Assembly: GCA_012719545.1 (NCBI GenBank)
Contig: JAAYAD010000034.1
Span: forward strand, 82,234 to 146,233
DNA from: Clostridiaceae bacterium
GTDB taxonomy: Bacteria; Bacillota; Clostridia; DSM-8532
Direction: 5' to 3'
DNA length: 64,000 nucleotides
Below the pieces are notes generated by a model. That model searched no databases and was not told the origin of the DNA. It was given only the letters and a program-made list of their open reading frames with translations. Made by a program: the position numbers and the translations under genes. Within the stretch, counting starts at the first letter, position 1, and each line of letters starts with the position of its first letter. Of the stretch, positions 52,612 to 62,461 are shown one piece after another.

Positions 52612-53322
52612 TTAGTTTTTGCGCCGAGCATTAGTCTTCCATGCATTTACAAGCTCTGAAGCCGCCTTTTTGGGATCATCCGCCTCAGTAACTGCGGTTA
52701 CAACGAAGAAACCGTCAACTCCTGTTTGCGCAAGGGGTGGTATATCATTGAGCTTAACGCCTCCCCCTACTACCACAGGAATTTTACTAAGCCTGACAAG
52801 CTCTGCAATTTCATCAAAACTTCTTGTTATAACTTTTCCGTTCTCATCAAGGCCGCAGTCCGGCTTTGTCATTGTTTCATGGACTGGTCCCACGCCAAAA
52901 TAGTCTACGTCAGAAACATCCGCTGTTTTTATGTACTCAAGCATTTCACTGGTTCTAGCAGATAAGCCTATGACCGAATCTTCACCTAAATATTCACGGC
53001 AGACGTCCACAGGAATATCAGACTGCCCCACATGGATTCCGTCAACCTTAATTCCTTGCTTTCTTGAAGCCAGTACAACATCAAGACGGTCATCCACCAA
53101 AAGTGTCACCTCTTCAGACTTGCCGGCCTCATTGATTACCTCTGCAGCATTGCGGGTTAATTCAATGAGTTCTCTTGCAGATGCAACCTTGGAACGAATC
53201 TGAACACAGGTAAACCCTGCTTCAATGGCATCCTTTATGATTGACTCCACAGGCCTTCCTTTTGTATTTTCCGGCCCAATAACCAGGTATGCCGATATAT
53301 CTAATTTTTTTCTCATGCTCAT
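52612..53322 (-). CDS. thiE: Thiamine-phosphate synthase ThiE
   Basis: A 236-residue TIM-barrel enzyme joining HMP-PP and thiazole phosphate. Motifs: VQIRSKVASARELIEL (about 37), LLVDDRLDVVLASR (about 75), DGIHVGQSDIPV, SDVDYFGVGPVHETMTKPD (about 140) and PVVVGGGVKLNDI (about 185). ATG 53322 follows GGAGGGG. It lies 17 nt after thiM. Confidence 0.93.
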   Translation of the reverse strand: MSMRKKLDISAYLVIGPENTKGRPVESIIKDAIEAGFTCVQIRSKVASARELIELTRNAAEVINEAGKSEEVTLLVDDRLDVVLASRKQGIKVDGIHVGQSDIPVDVCREYLGEDSVIGLSARTSEMLEYIKTADVSDVDYFGVGPVHETMTKPDCGLDENGKVITRSFDEIAELVRLSKIPVVVGGGVKLNDIPPLAQTGVDGFFVVTAVTEADDPKKAASELVNAWKTNARRKN

Positions 53323-53339
53323 TTCTCTTCCCCTCCAAA

Positions 53340-54176
53340 TTAAACTTCCTCAATCTCAAAAGGATTGTTGGCAATTTCCTCAGCAGTTGCTTTGTAAAGT
53401 TCGTCCAGGAACTGAACCTGGAAGCTTCCGGGCCCCTCAACCTTCTTTTCTGCGCGTGCTGCGGCAAGATTGTACACCGATGTTCCTGTAAGTGCCGCAA
53501 TAAACGGGGATGCAGCCGTTGCATAGACTGCAATTACTCCGCCCAAAGAACAGCCTGCCCCGGTGATTTTCTCCATAAAGTGGGAGCCGCCATAGGAGTA
53601 GACAATAACGGAGCCATCAGTTATTAAATCCGTTTCGCCGGATACCGCAACAGCACCGCCTGTCCACTTTGCCAGGGCAACGGCAGCAGCCTTTGCAGAA
53701 CTTACAGAATCAGTGGAATCAACACCACGGACATTGGATGTAGAGGTACCGCCATCCAACTCCCAAAGGCCTGCCAATGCCATGACTTCAGATGCGTTTG
53801 CCCTGATTATTGTGGGTTTGTACACTTTAAACTGCTTTAAGAGCTTTGTTCTTAAGGAGCCAATTCCCACCGCCACAGGGTCCAGCACCCACGGTTTTCC
53901 CGTTTCGTGCAATACCTTTGCGGTATGTGGCAATGTCTCCTCATATATTGGAAGCAAAGTACCAACGTTGATGTATGTTGCGCCCCCTGCCTTTGCCAAA
54001 AACTCACCTTCATCGGGAAGATAGACCATAGCCGCCGACCCGCCGACTGCAAGTTGTGCATTGGCAACCAGATTAATTGTTACCGAATTGGTTATTGAAC
54101 CGGCCATGGGATTTGTCTTTTTTACAGTTTCAACTGCCTGAATGATCTGGTTTTGAATGTCCTTTTTTGTAAGCAT
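53340..54176 (-). CDS. thiM: Hydroxyethylthiazole kinase ThiM
   Basis: A 278-residue salvage kinase phosphorylating the thiazole alcohol. Motifs: MAGSITNSVTINLVANAQLA (about 24), KPWVLDPVAVGIGSLRT (about 92), IRANASEVMALAG (about 125) and EKITGAGCSLGGVIAVYA (Cys about 206). First gene after the riboswitch. With ThiE and ThiD it indicates salvage of thiazole and pyrimidine rather than full synthesis here. Confidence 0.93.
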   Translation of the reverse strand: MLTKKDIQNQIIQAVETVKKTNPMAGSITNSVTINLVANAQLAVGGSAAMVYLPDEGEFLAKAGGATYINVGTLLPIYEETLPHTAKVLHETGKPWVLDPVAVGIGSLRTKLLKQFKVYKPTIIRANASEVMALAGLWELDGGTSTSNVRGVDSTDSVSSAKAAAVALAKWTGGAVAVSGETDLITDGSVIVYSYGGSHFMEKITGAGCSLGGVIAVYATAASPFIAALTGTSVYNLAAARAEKKVEGPGSFQVQFLDELYKATAEEIANNPFEIEEV

Positions 54177-54352
54177 GAATACTCCCCTTTCACTTTTAGA
54201 GTGCCGCTATCTCTTATATTCAGTTTCTAATCACAGAGCGGGGTTGGGGTATTAATTGAATGTATTTTACTGATATAGAAAGACCTGTAAGTTATAATGT
54301 AAAAAGAGATACTAATACCAGAATAGCCCTTGCCTGTATTTCGCTTTTAAGC

Positions 54353-54385
54353 AAAAAAAAACGCTCTCCCCTGGTGGAGAAAGCA
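54353..54385 (-). terminator. Intrinsic terminator of the TPP riboswitch platform
   Basis: Minus strand GCTTTCTCC / GGGGAGAGC with a short loop, followed by a long T-run (54353-54361). It is 45 nt past the aptamer and well before thiM, the layout of a transcription-terminating OFF switch. Confidence 0.85.
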
Positions 54386-54429
54386 TTTATTTATCATATA
54401 CGATAATACCAACAACATATTATCCTGAT

Positions 54430-54516
54430 AAATTGCTTCCCTACACCAGTGTTAACTGACAGGTTCAAAGGGTCAGGTCTTACCTTTCTCAACTCGTACG
54501 AGTTCCCCCGCAATTT
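54430..54516 (-). ncRNA. TPP riboswitch (THI element)
   Basis: Minus strand: P1 stem AAATTGC (54510-54516 on plus as GCAATTT) with GCAATTT near 54430. Contains the conserved ACCCTTTGAACCTG core and the GTAGGGAAG 3' motif, plus the variable P3 hairpin ACTCGTACGAGT. A TTGACA lies upstream near 54550. Binding of thiamine pyrophosphate should favour the terminator at 54353 and shut off thiM-thiE-HAD-thiD. Confidence 0.96.
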
Positions 54517-54627
54517 AATTTATACGGTATCATTAAAAACCTTCTGTGTCAAGATAAAGTAAGCAATAACAGGAAAACCGCCCATAAGGCGGTTTGTACT
54601 GCTGGCTAGAAAAAGTAGTCTATAATG

Positions 54628-55440
54628 CTATATTTTCAGGGATTTAAGAAATTCACGAATGGCATTGTTTACCTGTTCAGGTTTGTCGGTATTGGAATTA
54701 TGTCCTGCGCCCGAAATCCATTTGATGGGAAGCCCCGAACCTTTTGCCCATGCTTTGTTTAAACGTTTTGCAGAGCCTGCCTTATCTTTTTCGCCGCATA
54801 TCAGGAGTGCCGGACACGTAATTTCATATGCAAGATCCTGCTCAAATGCTTCAGCAAGGATTTTGTATCCGTTAGCCGCCAGCTCACAATATTCTTTTTT
54901 TGTATAGGTATCCATCATGGCAAGCATGAGCTTTCTTCCATACTCAGTTTCTGCACATCCCTTTGCTCCATGTTTCTTCAATAGCTTCCACGGATACGAA
55001 ATATAAATGAACTTTGTATGTTTTAGGGCTTTAATCTCCCACCCTTTTATGTACTTTCTTTTAAGGGGAGCAGAATCTATGGAAACAAAGCCGGAAAGAA
55101 AATCAGGATGCCTTTCCAATAATGCCTGCGCAACATAACCTCCCATGGACTGTCCTACTATTACAGGCTTATGGATTCCTTCCTGCACCAAAATGCAATA
55201 AAGCCATTCAGCCATATCTGCAATAGAAAAACTAAGTTCAAATGGTCTTGATAAGTTGTGCCCCGGGGCGTCCCAGACAAACAGATTATATTCATCTTTA
55301 AAATCTTCAACCTGTTTTTCAAACAACCGATGGTCCGCTGTTAATCCCGGAAGGAATACAAGCCAGGGACTTGTTTGGGAAACTTCGCTTATAAAGTAGT
55401 GTATCTCGCCCTTTTCAGTTTTAAAGGTTTTCTCAACCAT
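54628..55440 (-). CDS. Alpha/beta hydrolase (MhpC-like)
   Basis: A 270-residue hydrolase. Oxyanion region LVFLPGLTADHRLFEKQ (about 30), WDAPGHNLS, nucleophile VIVGQSMGGYVAQAL (Ser about 98), acid in LLICGEKDKAG (about 215) and His in ISGAGHNSNTDKPEQV (about 247). All triad residues are present. Substrate unknown (esters or C-C bonds). It lies at some distance from its neighbours and is probably transcribed alone. Confidence 0.85.
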   Translation of the reverse strand: MVEKTFKTEKGEIHYFISEVSQTSPWLVFLPGLTADHRLFEKQVEDFKDEYNLFVWDAPGHNLSRPFELSFSIADMAEWLYCILVQEGIHKPVIVGQSMGGYVAQALLERHPDFLSGFVSIDSAPLKRKYIKGWEIKALKHTKFIYISYPWKLLKKHGAKGCAETEYGRKLMLAMMDTYTKKEYCELAANGYKILAEAFEQDLAYEITCPALLICGEKDKAGSAKRLNKAWAKGSGLPIKWISGAGHNSNTDKPEQVNNAIREFLKSLKI

Positions 55441-55589
55441 ACCAATGCCCCCTTCATTCAGACATGGCTATCCTTTTTATTGACAGGAACCAAAGGTGCT
55501 TCCTTCGCCCATTTATTTTCATTCAATTATTTAGATCCTTCCAATTGGCTTTATCAGGCCTTTGGATACGCATTGCGTCAGATTCTACA

Positions 55590-55979
55590 CTATATTGTTA
55601 TTTCTATCTGGTTGCCCTCAATACCAACTATGCAGCTTTCATAATAGCCATCCCCTGTCGTGCGGGGTCCGCTTATAACCTCATAACCATCATCTTTAAG
55701 CCTTTTGGTTAATTCATCAACTGCCTCTTTACTTCCCGCAGAAAAGGCAATATGAGAAAAACCTGTCCGAGCCAGACCTTTTTCATCGTCGGTCATGCCC
55801 GGCTTATTCATAATTTCCAGTCTGGCACCTTCTTCGAATGTTAAAAAATATGAGCGAAAACCGGTTTTCACATTATGGTATCCTTCATTTGAAACTGCAC
55901 CAAAGTATTTTATAAAAAAGTTTCTGGCTCTTTCCAAATCATTTACATACATTGCAACATGTTCTATTTTCATCTTCAT
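55590..55979 (-). CDS. VOC/glyoxalase-fold metalloprotein
   Basis: A 129-residue two-module VOC protein. [18 protein letters not shown] at the start holds the first metal His. Later modules: [28 protein letters not shown] (second His, about 76) and NQIEITI, with Glu near the C-terminus. Family members include glyoxalase I and thiol transferases; the substrate here is not known. Two close ATGs (55979, 55973) are equally good. Confidence 0.85.
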   Translation of the reverse strand: MKMKIEHVAMYVNDLERARNFFIKYFGAVSNEGYHNVKTGFRSYFLTFEEGARLEIMNKPGMTDDEKGLARTGFSHIAFSAGSKEAVDELTKRLKDDGYEVISGPRTTGDGYYESCIVGIEGNQIEITI

Positions 55980-56106
55980 TCACCTTGTTTTAATCCAATA
56001 AGCGGTTTGATTCCCAAATTGCCATATTTAATTAATAATAAGCTTAATCAACTTAAGGCTATATTGAGAATGATTCATATTTTGCCTGTAAATATAGCTG
56101 TTAGTC

Positions 56107-57078
56107 TTAAACGCCGTATTTTCTATTTCCGTACTTAACACCTTTATACAGAGCCGATGCGGAAGATGTAATTGTAACTATTACGATAACTACAGCCGCA
56201 AAGGATATGGCATTTTCAAAAGGTATGGTTGTAAACAGTTCAAAGCTTTGAGCTATATCACTGTTCCAAATGTTTTTAATGTTCATAATAAAAATAATCA
56301 GAGCAGCAGAGATAATGTGGAGTATTGTCGTGGAAACGGCTGTTCTCATTGTCCATCTGCCTTCAATAATCTTAATGAGTTCTATCACTATGTTGATGAT
56401 GAAGACAATGAAAACAACTACTTTAAAGGGAGCAAGATTTTCAGGATTAAAAAGTGGTATAAAGTTCAGTTGACCGTCTAACAGGTAATAAAGCCCAACT
56501 TTATCCGGTATGAAGAAAAAGAAAATCATTATGGTAGATATAATGATGGCAAATATTGATTCACCTCTTGATATAAGAGCCTTCTCATCTGGTAATTCTG
56601 GCAATTGTGAAGGGTCCCATTCTTCCTGTATCCTGTTAGATTCATAAGACGAATCTTTGTACTCTATTACTGCAAAGACAACGGTTACCCATGCTACCCC
56701 CTGCATAACAGCAGAAAACAGAGTTCCTATATAGCTTCCAATCATTTTTGCCAAAACATTCATGGAGAATATTCCAGCAAATCCGGAAACTGTGGATATA
56801 CCTATAAATACTGATAGAATAACGATTTTAATAACCAAGATATATTGGTCAAAGTACTTGGGACCAATTAAGTACCTTTCTTTTCCCCTGTAACGGTTTG
56901 CCAGTTCCTTAGGATTTCCAAGCTCCCTTAGTACCCTGTTAATCTTCTCTTCTTCAGAAAAAGAATCGTCCATGCCATCTATCATTTCGCCTATTAATGC
57001 CCTTAGTTCGGCTGCAACTTCTTCTCTGACGTTTTTCGGCAATTCCTTTATAACTGCGTAAATATACCTTTCAATCAT
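56107..57078 (-). CDS. HAAS-domain membrane protein
   Basis: A 323-residue protein. The N-terminal HAAS domain (IKELPKNVREEVAAELRALI, INRVLRELGNPKELANRYRG) is followed by about seven membrane segments. It is paired with a PadR regulator 2 nt upstream; PadR/HAAS pairs are common in Bacillota, and the HAAS protein is thought to sense or signal at the membrane. Precise role unknown. Confidence 0.85.
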   Translation of the reverse strand: MIERYIYAVIKELPKNVREEVAAELRALIGEMIDGMDDSFSEEEKINRVLRELGNPKELANRYRGKERYLIGPKYFDQYILVIKIVILSVFIGISTVSGFAGIFSMNVLAKMIGSYIGTLFSAVMQGVAWVTVVFAVIEYKDSSYESNRIQEEWDPSQLPELPDEKALISRGESIFAIIISTIMIFFFFIPDKVGLYYLLDGQLNFIPLFNPENLAPFKVVVFIVFIINIVIELIKIIEGRWTMRTAVSTTILHIISAALIIFIMNIKNIWNSDIAQSFELFTTIPFENAISFAAVVIVIVTITSSASALYKGVKYGNRKYGV

Positions 57079-57080
57079 AA

Positions 57081-57428
57081 CTATTTCTCCTCATCCATTA
57101 AATTGTTCAGGGTTTTATTCAAGTCATTCCATGCAGCACAAATCTTTGCATAAACTTCTGCGCCAAATTCACTCATCCTGTAATACTTTCTTGGCTTTAC
57201 TCCATCGGTATCCCAAAAGCTTTCCAGAATTTCCTGTTTCTCAAGTCTCCTAAGAAGCGGATATAATGTATTGGCCTCCACATCAAAACCTTTTGCATTC
57301 ATGTTTTCAATTAAAGAGTAGCCATATTGGGGTTGTTTTAACTGGCTTAAAACTGCCAGTGTGATTGTTCCTCTTCTCAGTTCCTGGATAATTCCATCTA
57401 ATATAAGTTCGTTCTTCTTGTTTTCCAT
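57081..57428 (-). CDS. PadR-family regulator paired with the HAAS protein
   Basis: A 115-residue PadR repressor without the long C-terminal domain: RRGTITLAVLSQLKQPQYGYSLIE (split motif 18-42) and EANTLYPLLRRLEKQEI recognition region (about 53). It heads the two-gene operon. Likely autorepressor; no clear dyad was found in the upstream gap. Confidence 0.9.
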   Translation of the reverse strand: MENKKNELILDGIIQELRRGTITLAVLSQLKQPQYGYSLIENMNAKGFDVEANTLYPLLRRLEKQEILESFWDTDGVKPRKYYRMSEFGAEVYAKICAAWNDLNKTLNNLMDEEK

Positions 57429-57605
57429 ATCATCACCTTACATCTACATAATACTGTGCATCACACACTATTGTCAATAATAAAATATTATAAATTTCTA
57501 TAATAATTGAATTAGCCTAATATGCCTGTAAAATTGAGAGCTGAGCTTTCCAGAGCCTGACAAAACGCCAGATTGGTACGTGTTAATATAACTGGACAAA
57601 AATAT

Positions 57606-57637
57606 ACCCCCGATATGGTTGTAAATCCACACCGGGG
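57606..57637 (-). terminator. Hairpin terminator downstream of the DUF6320 gene
   Basis: ACCCCCG pairs with CGGGGGT, with inner pairing, and has T-rich tails. It lies in the 304-bp gap 57429-57732, which holds no gene. Confidence 0.55.
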
Positions 57638-57732
57638 GTTTTATCCTTCAGGATATCAAAGACTATAAGCCGAAAAAAATACCTGGACTATTGTAGCGAG
57701 TCTCTTAATTTCACCTTTATGTGTATGCATCT

Positions 57733-58611
57733 TTACAGGTGGAATTTCTTAATAAGATATGTCTTTAACTCCTTGTTTCCATTTACGATAAACATGAAGA
57801 TGGCGGTGGGAACCAAAACAGCCGCCAATATTGGTGAACATGTCAGATCCAAATTTGATACATACAGGTTAACAACGCCGTCAATTACTATAAAAACAAT
57901 AACCGCAACAATCATTATTAGTCCGACTGCCAGCAACGGCTTATTCTTAAACAAGCCTCGCATTGCAGCTCCAACAATACCTGCAGCTGTAATTATTGCA
58001 AGAATGGGCAAGGCTAGCGGCATAAACCAGTCTTTCCCTCCGGTAAGCAAATCAATAGCCAGAAGGAAACCTGCGGTACCCAAAAACCATGATCCCAGAA
58101 CAAAATAGATTCTTTTCCACGTAAAAAGCATTGGCCCTGCTATATAAACCCATACCAAAAGCAGTGAAATAGCGGGATAATGGGACCACTGCGGAAAGTT
58201 ACCCGAATACAAATCAAGGGACATAAGGAATATTGCTATTGAAAATATGTCCATGGTAATAATCTGAAAAACAGTACGGCCTTTCAGCATGGCGGGGTAA
58301 GTAATAAGAATCCATAACAGGACAAGTGAGGTTATAGGATAAAAAGACCATGTTACTTTCCTGTTCACCGTAATGTCCACAAACAGCGTTACAAGTGTAG
58401 GCAATAATATAATAAATGTGACAAGAAAAACAAAGGATTTGCTGGGTGCCAAATACAGCCTTGGCCGTACTTGCCTCGGCATACGGTCTGAAAACACCAT
58501 TACCCTATCAGAAGAATCCTGCTCCTCAGGAAGTATCACTTCTGTGTTGCAAAGGGGACATGCTTTGGAGCCTTTTTGCAGTTCTACCCCGCAGCGGACA
58601 CAATACGCCAT
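57733..58611 (-). CDS. DUF6320 membrane protein with N-terminal zinc ribbon
   Basis: A 292-residue protein. A zinc ribbon at residues 3-24 (CVRCGVELQKGSKACPLC) is followed by about eight to nine membrane helices. It belongs to the family that follows acyltransferase-like genes in Clostridia, as here: the previous gene ends 34 nt before. ATG 58611 follows GGAGGT; the longer frame from 58746 runs inside that gene. Possibly a membrane partner for glycolipid or wax-ester type acylation. Function unproven. Confidence 0.8.
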   Translation of the reverse strand: MAYCVRCGVELQKGSKACPLCNTEVILPEEQDSSDRVMVFSDRMPRQVRPRLYLAPSKSFVFLVTFIILLPTLVTLFVDITVNRKVTWSFYPITSLVLLWILITYPAMLKGRTVFQIITMDIFSIAIFLMSLDLYSGNFPQWSHYPAISLLLVWVYIAGPMLFTWKRIYFVLGSWFLGTAGFLLAIDLLTGGKDWFMPLALPILAIITAAGIVGAAMRGLFKNKPLLAVGLIMIVAVIVFIVIDGVVNLYVSNLDLTCSPILAAVLVPTAIFMFIVNGNKELKTYLIKKFHL

Positions 58612-58645
58612 ACATACCTCCACCCAACTATTAGTTAAACCATTC

Positions 58646-59959
58646 TTAATAGCTATAATTAGTATATATTTTAACATGAAGGCCCATCTTAACCAACCTG
58701 GTGAAGAAAAGCCTTTCAACCTCAGACTCATGAATATTCCTTGCAAAGTTAATTACAAGCTTGTCTCCATAGCCGCAGACACCACAACCTGTCTTATTTA
58801 TTGGGTTGGTTCCCAGAATAAAATCAATTTGCTCCACTTCTTTAGCCATTCCCTCCGGGAGCCTTATAAGCCCTAAATTTGACAAGGTTCCGGAGCAGAG
58901 ATTCTCTCCCATTCGGGTGTATAAAAACGGCATCAGAAGCTTTTTAAGAAACAATGGTGTGGTTCTGACCAGCCAGTTCCGCTGTCCTCCCACATTTCTT
59001 GACAGATATCTGCTGATGGCTTTTTCGTTTGTCTGTGTTATCAAAGTTTCCCGGACTATCTGCAATATTTCTTCAAAGCTGTATTTGCCAAGCCTTGGGT
59101 CAATCTCAGGAATTACGAACAGTGAAAAGTTCCTGAGGGTTTTACTCGGATATATAGACCTCATGTTAACGGGTACCTGCACAGCAACAGGACGCTTTTT
59201 CGTGTTTTTTGATATGTGGCTGTCCTGAAGCTCTTGCAGCGCATCCATATACACAGCCACAAGCAGGGTAGTTAATGAAACATTTCGTTTTTTTGACTCA
59301 GCTACTATTGATTCCATGGGTATTACGCCTGTTGTAATCCGAATGGCTCCCGGCCGAAGAAACTTACCCTTAACGTGATAAGCCGTTCTCCCCTTATCGG
59401 GCAACGGAAGAGGACTTTTATAGAAGCGGTTATATGCGTCCTCGGCAGCTTCATCAGAAAGCAAATCCACTGGGATATCACCCGGGTCACCAACGTCTTT
59501 TCCCAAACGCTTCAGATAGTCGTAAACCAATGCTTTCAGAAACGTCATGCCACCTGTGCCGTCCGTCAGCACATGGCAAAACTCCACAGCAATTCTGGAC
59601 TGCCAGTAACGGACCCGAAACAAATACCGGGTTCCCATTCTCGGATGGAGCCTGCCCAATGGGTACCGTACATCCCTCTCAACTTTGGGAAGCTTTGGGT
59701 TATACTCAAGGTAATACCAGAAAAATCCTCTTTTTAGTCTTACGCGATAAAAGGGAAATTTATCAATAACCGATTCAAGAGATTTTTGAAGAATTTTAGG
59801 ATTAACCGGCTCTTTTAAGGTCATTGAAAGTCGAAACATTGTGGTTATTCTGTCGGATTGTATGGATGGGTATATCAAAGCCGCATTGTCCAAACGATAC
59901 CAGACATGCTGTTCTCTATTTTCATTTTGTCTTTCTTCTTTTCCGGTACCCTTGCCCAC
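58646..59959 (-). CDS. Condensation/WS-DGAT-like acyltransferase
   Basis: A 437-residue acyltransferase of the alcohol acetyltransferase/condensation superfamily. Active motif VEFCHVLTDGTGG (HxxxDG, about 115). Late structural motif FILGTNPINKTGCGVCGY and an RNFSLFVIPEIDPRLGKY segment also fit. No N-terminal signal. GTG 59959 is chosen because AAAGGAG lies 11 nt upstream. It probably moves an acyl group onto a lipid or alcohol together with the DUF6320 protein. The exact reaction is unknown. Confidence 0.8.
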   Translation of the reverse strand: MGKGTGKEERQNENREQHVWYRLDNAALIYPSIQSDRITTMFRLSMTLKEPVNPKILQKSLESVIDKFPFYRVRLKRGFFWYYLEYNPKLPKVERDVRYPLGRLHPRMGTRYLFRVRYWQSRIAVEFCHVLTDGTGGMTFLKALVYDYLKRLGKDVGDPGDIPVDLLSDEAAEDAYNRFYKSPLPLPDKGRTAYHVKGKFLRPGAIRITTGVIPMESIVAESKKRNVSLTTLLVAVYMDALQELQDSHISKNTKKRPVAVQVPVNMRSIYPSKTLRNFSLFVIPEIDPRLGKYSFEEILQIVRETLITQTNEKAISRYLSRNVGGQRNWLVRTTPLFLKKLLMPFLYTRMGENLCSGTLSNLGLIRLPEGMAKEVEQIDFILGTNPINKTGCGVCGYGDKLVINFARNIHESEVERLFFTRLVKMGLHVKIYTNYSY

Positions 59960-60332
59960 TATAAAGCCCACTCCTTTTATCCAGCATATTGCCTTAGGAA
60001 AATCTTTTTGCCTGCGTTTAATGCGTCTTAAGTTCCAAGGTATTTGCACATTTTATACGTAATTATATTTCTCTCTATTTTACTTACCCGTAATGTTATG
60101 GGCATTATACACTAAGTTGATTATAAATATATTAAAATGATACTATTATATACGAATTTTGTCCTGTTATTGATAGAATTAATGCCTGTGTTGTCTTCAT
60201 TACTTCCCTGTTTTCCACTTACCTATCCGTTGCTTCAACACTATGTATTTTAACTATACCATGTAGCTGCTCTCAAATTATGGTATAAATAAGATATATG
60301 ATATGTTTTTCTATGAAAGGACAAAGTGAAAT

Positions 60333-62261
60333 ATGGGAAAGCAGGTCAATAATTCAATCAGTATTTCAATTAAAAGCAATAACCCTACCATAGCATTTTC
60401 GGCTTGGGAATTAAAGAAATATCTTAATAAAGCAAAGAATGGAATAGCCCAAGAAATAACTGAATCTGTTCCATCCAGTGGTGTAATCCAATTAGGGCTT
60501 TATTCTGATTTTGGCATCACACCAGATGTTAAAGACGAATATTTCGATGATTCATATAAAATCAGCATTAATGATGGTACAGGATACATAGCAGGTGTCA
60601 ATCCCAGGAGCGTACTTTTGGGGGTGTACCGCTTCCTCTATGAGTTGGGATACCGGTGGATTAGGCCCGGTGAAGACGGCGAAATAATTCCTGAATTAAG
60701 CGAAAAAGCTTTTACAGTCAATCTTGAAAGCACACCTTCCTACAGGCACAGGGGTATATGCATAGAGGGCGCCGTAAGCTATGAGAATGTTTATGACATG
60801 ATAGACTGGGCTCCCAAACTCGGATTTAATTCATACTTTATTCAGTTCCGGGAAGCATATGCCTTTTTTGAAAGTTGGTACAACCATCTTAAAAACCCTT
60901 ATAAAACACCTGAGGGCTTCAGTATTGAAAAGTCAAAGGAAATTGTCCGCTCCCTTGAGGGTGAAATTAAAAAAAGAGGCCTTTTGTACCATGCCGTGGG
61001 TCATGGATGGACCTGCGAACCTTTCGGCATACCTGGCTTAAGCTGGTCACAATGTGTAAATGAAGTTGATCCTGAAATGGAAAAATACCTTGCTTTAGTG
61101 AACGGTAAAAGACAGATTTGGGGCGGCGTTCCTCTTAACACCAATCTTTGCTATTCAAATCCCGAAGTCAGAAAGATTGTTATAAACAGTATCGCCGATT
61201 ATCTTACACAGCATAAGGATATTGACGTTTTGCACTTCTGGCTTGCAGATGGACACAACAACCAGTGTGAGTGCGAGAACTGCATAAAGCACTCCCCTTC
61301 CGATTTCTATGTTCTAATGCTCAATGAACTGGATGAGCTTTTAACCAAAAAAGGAATCAATGCCAAAGTTGTCTTCCTCCTGTACTGCGAGCTTTTGTGG
61401 CCACCCGAGGAATTCAAAATCAATAACCCCAATCGGTACATATTGATGTTTGCCCCCATAACCAGAACATACAGTGTTTCATTTTCAACAGACAACATCC
61501 CCGATACCATTCCTGAGTATAAAAGGAACAATATCAGCTTTACTTCATCAGTGGCAGAGAATCTGGCTTTTCTTTACAAATGGAGGGAAGGCTTTAATGG
61601 CGACAGTTTTGATTTTGATTACCACTTTATGTGGGATCATTACTACGATCCTGGCCAGTTTGAAACAGGCAGAATATTAAACGAGGACGTAAAAAAGCTT
61701 GAATCTGTTGGCCTGAACGGTTTTGTTAGCTGCCAGGTGCAAAGATGCTTTTTCCCCAACGGTCTTGGAATGACGGTTCTGGGAAGAACTCTTTGGGACA
61801 AGTCTCTGGCCTTTGAAGATATCGCGGAGGAATATTTCAGGGACGCTTACGGAAAAGACTGGGACAAGGCAAAAGAATACCTTGGAAGGCTATCGGCAAT
61901 GTTTAATCCCCCATTATTAAGAGGTGATGCCAACAGGTCTGATAAAGCAGCTCTTGAAACCTACCGTCAAATAGAAGGCTATGTAAAGTCCTTTGAACCA
62001 GTTATAAAAAACAATTTAAACAACAGCAATAAGACTCTGGCAAAATCATGGGAGTATCTGGATTTTCATAAGGACTTTTGCATCATGTACTCAAAAGTGA
62101 TAGAAGCAAGGCTTGCGGGCGACATTGAAAAGACCCGGGCCGAATGGGCAAAGCTTAAGGACTTCCTGTGCAGGAACGAAGAAAGAATTCAACCTGTTTT
62201 TGATATATACGAGTTTTTTGAAACCTTTGATATAATGACAACCTGGCTTTTAGACCGCTGA
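60333..62261 (+). CDS. DUF4838 protein, putative glycoside hydrolase
   Basis: A 642-residue protein without signal peptide. N-terminal GH20-like alpha/beta domain (residues 15-130, including GVNPRSVLLGVYRFLYELGY). Central DUF4838-type barrel with HFWLADGHNNQCECENCIK (about 310), which carries candidate catalytic Asp and paired cysteines. Helical C-terminal region. Family members lie in polysaccharide-use loci but their substrates are mostly unknown. Single gene with its own terminator. The upstream gap 60050-60332 shows no certain promoter. Confidence 0.78.
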   Translation: MGKQVNNSISISIKSNNPTIAFSAWELKKYLNKAKNGIAQEITESVPSSGVIQLGLYSDFGITPDVKDEYFDDSYKISINDGTGYIAGVNPRSVLLGVYRFLYELGYRWIRPGEDGEIIPELSEKAFTVNLESTPSYRHRGICIEGAVSYENVYDMIDWAPKLGFNSYFIQFREAYAFFESWYNHLKNPYKTPEGFSIEKSKEIVRSLEGEIKKRGLLYHAVGHGWTCEPFGIPGLSWSQCVNEVDPEMEKYLALVNGKRQIWGGVPLNTNLCYSNPEVRKIVINSIADYLTQHKDIDVLHFWLADGHNNQCECENCIKHSPSDFYVLMLNELDELLTKKGINAKVVFLLYCELLWPPEEFKINNPNRYILMFAPITRTYSVSFSTDNIPDTIPEYKRNNISFTSSVAENLAFLYKWREGFNGDSFDFDYHFMWDHYYDPGQFETGRILNEDVKKLESVGLNGFVSCQVQRCFFPNGLGMTVLGRTLWDKSLAFEDIAEEYFRDAYGKDWDKAKEYLGRLSAMFNPPLLRGDANRSDKAALETYRQIEGYVKSFEPVIKNNLNNSNKTLAKSWEYLDFHKDFCIMYSKVIEARLAGDIEKTRAEWAKLKDFLCRNEERIQPVFDIYEFFETFDIMTTWLLDR

Positions 62262-62288
62262 TTAACTTCGGTTAATCAGCTTTTCTTT
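62257..62288 (+). terminator. Intrinsic terminator with UUCG tetraloop
   Basis: A perfect 10-bp stem GCTGATTAAC / GTTAATCAGC closed by TTCG, then TTTTCTTT. The TGA stop of the DUF4838 gene (62259-62261) lies within the stem. Confidence 0.95.
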
Positions 62289-62461
62289 ATCTTAGGCAAG
62301 CAGAGTTATTTACGGCTGCATATAAAAATCGCCCGGAACCTATTTCTGCTGCATTTTTCATTAATTCTCCGTTAAGCCAAAGTGCAAAGCTGCCAGCACA
62401 TTTCAAGCTGAAACAATATGCATTCTTTTAATTTATTAACACTCATTAACTTATGCACTCC

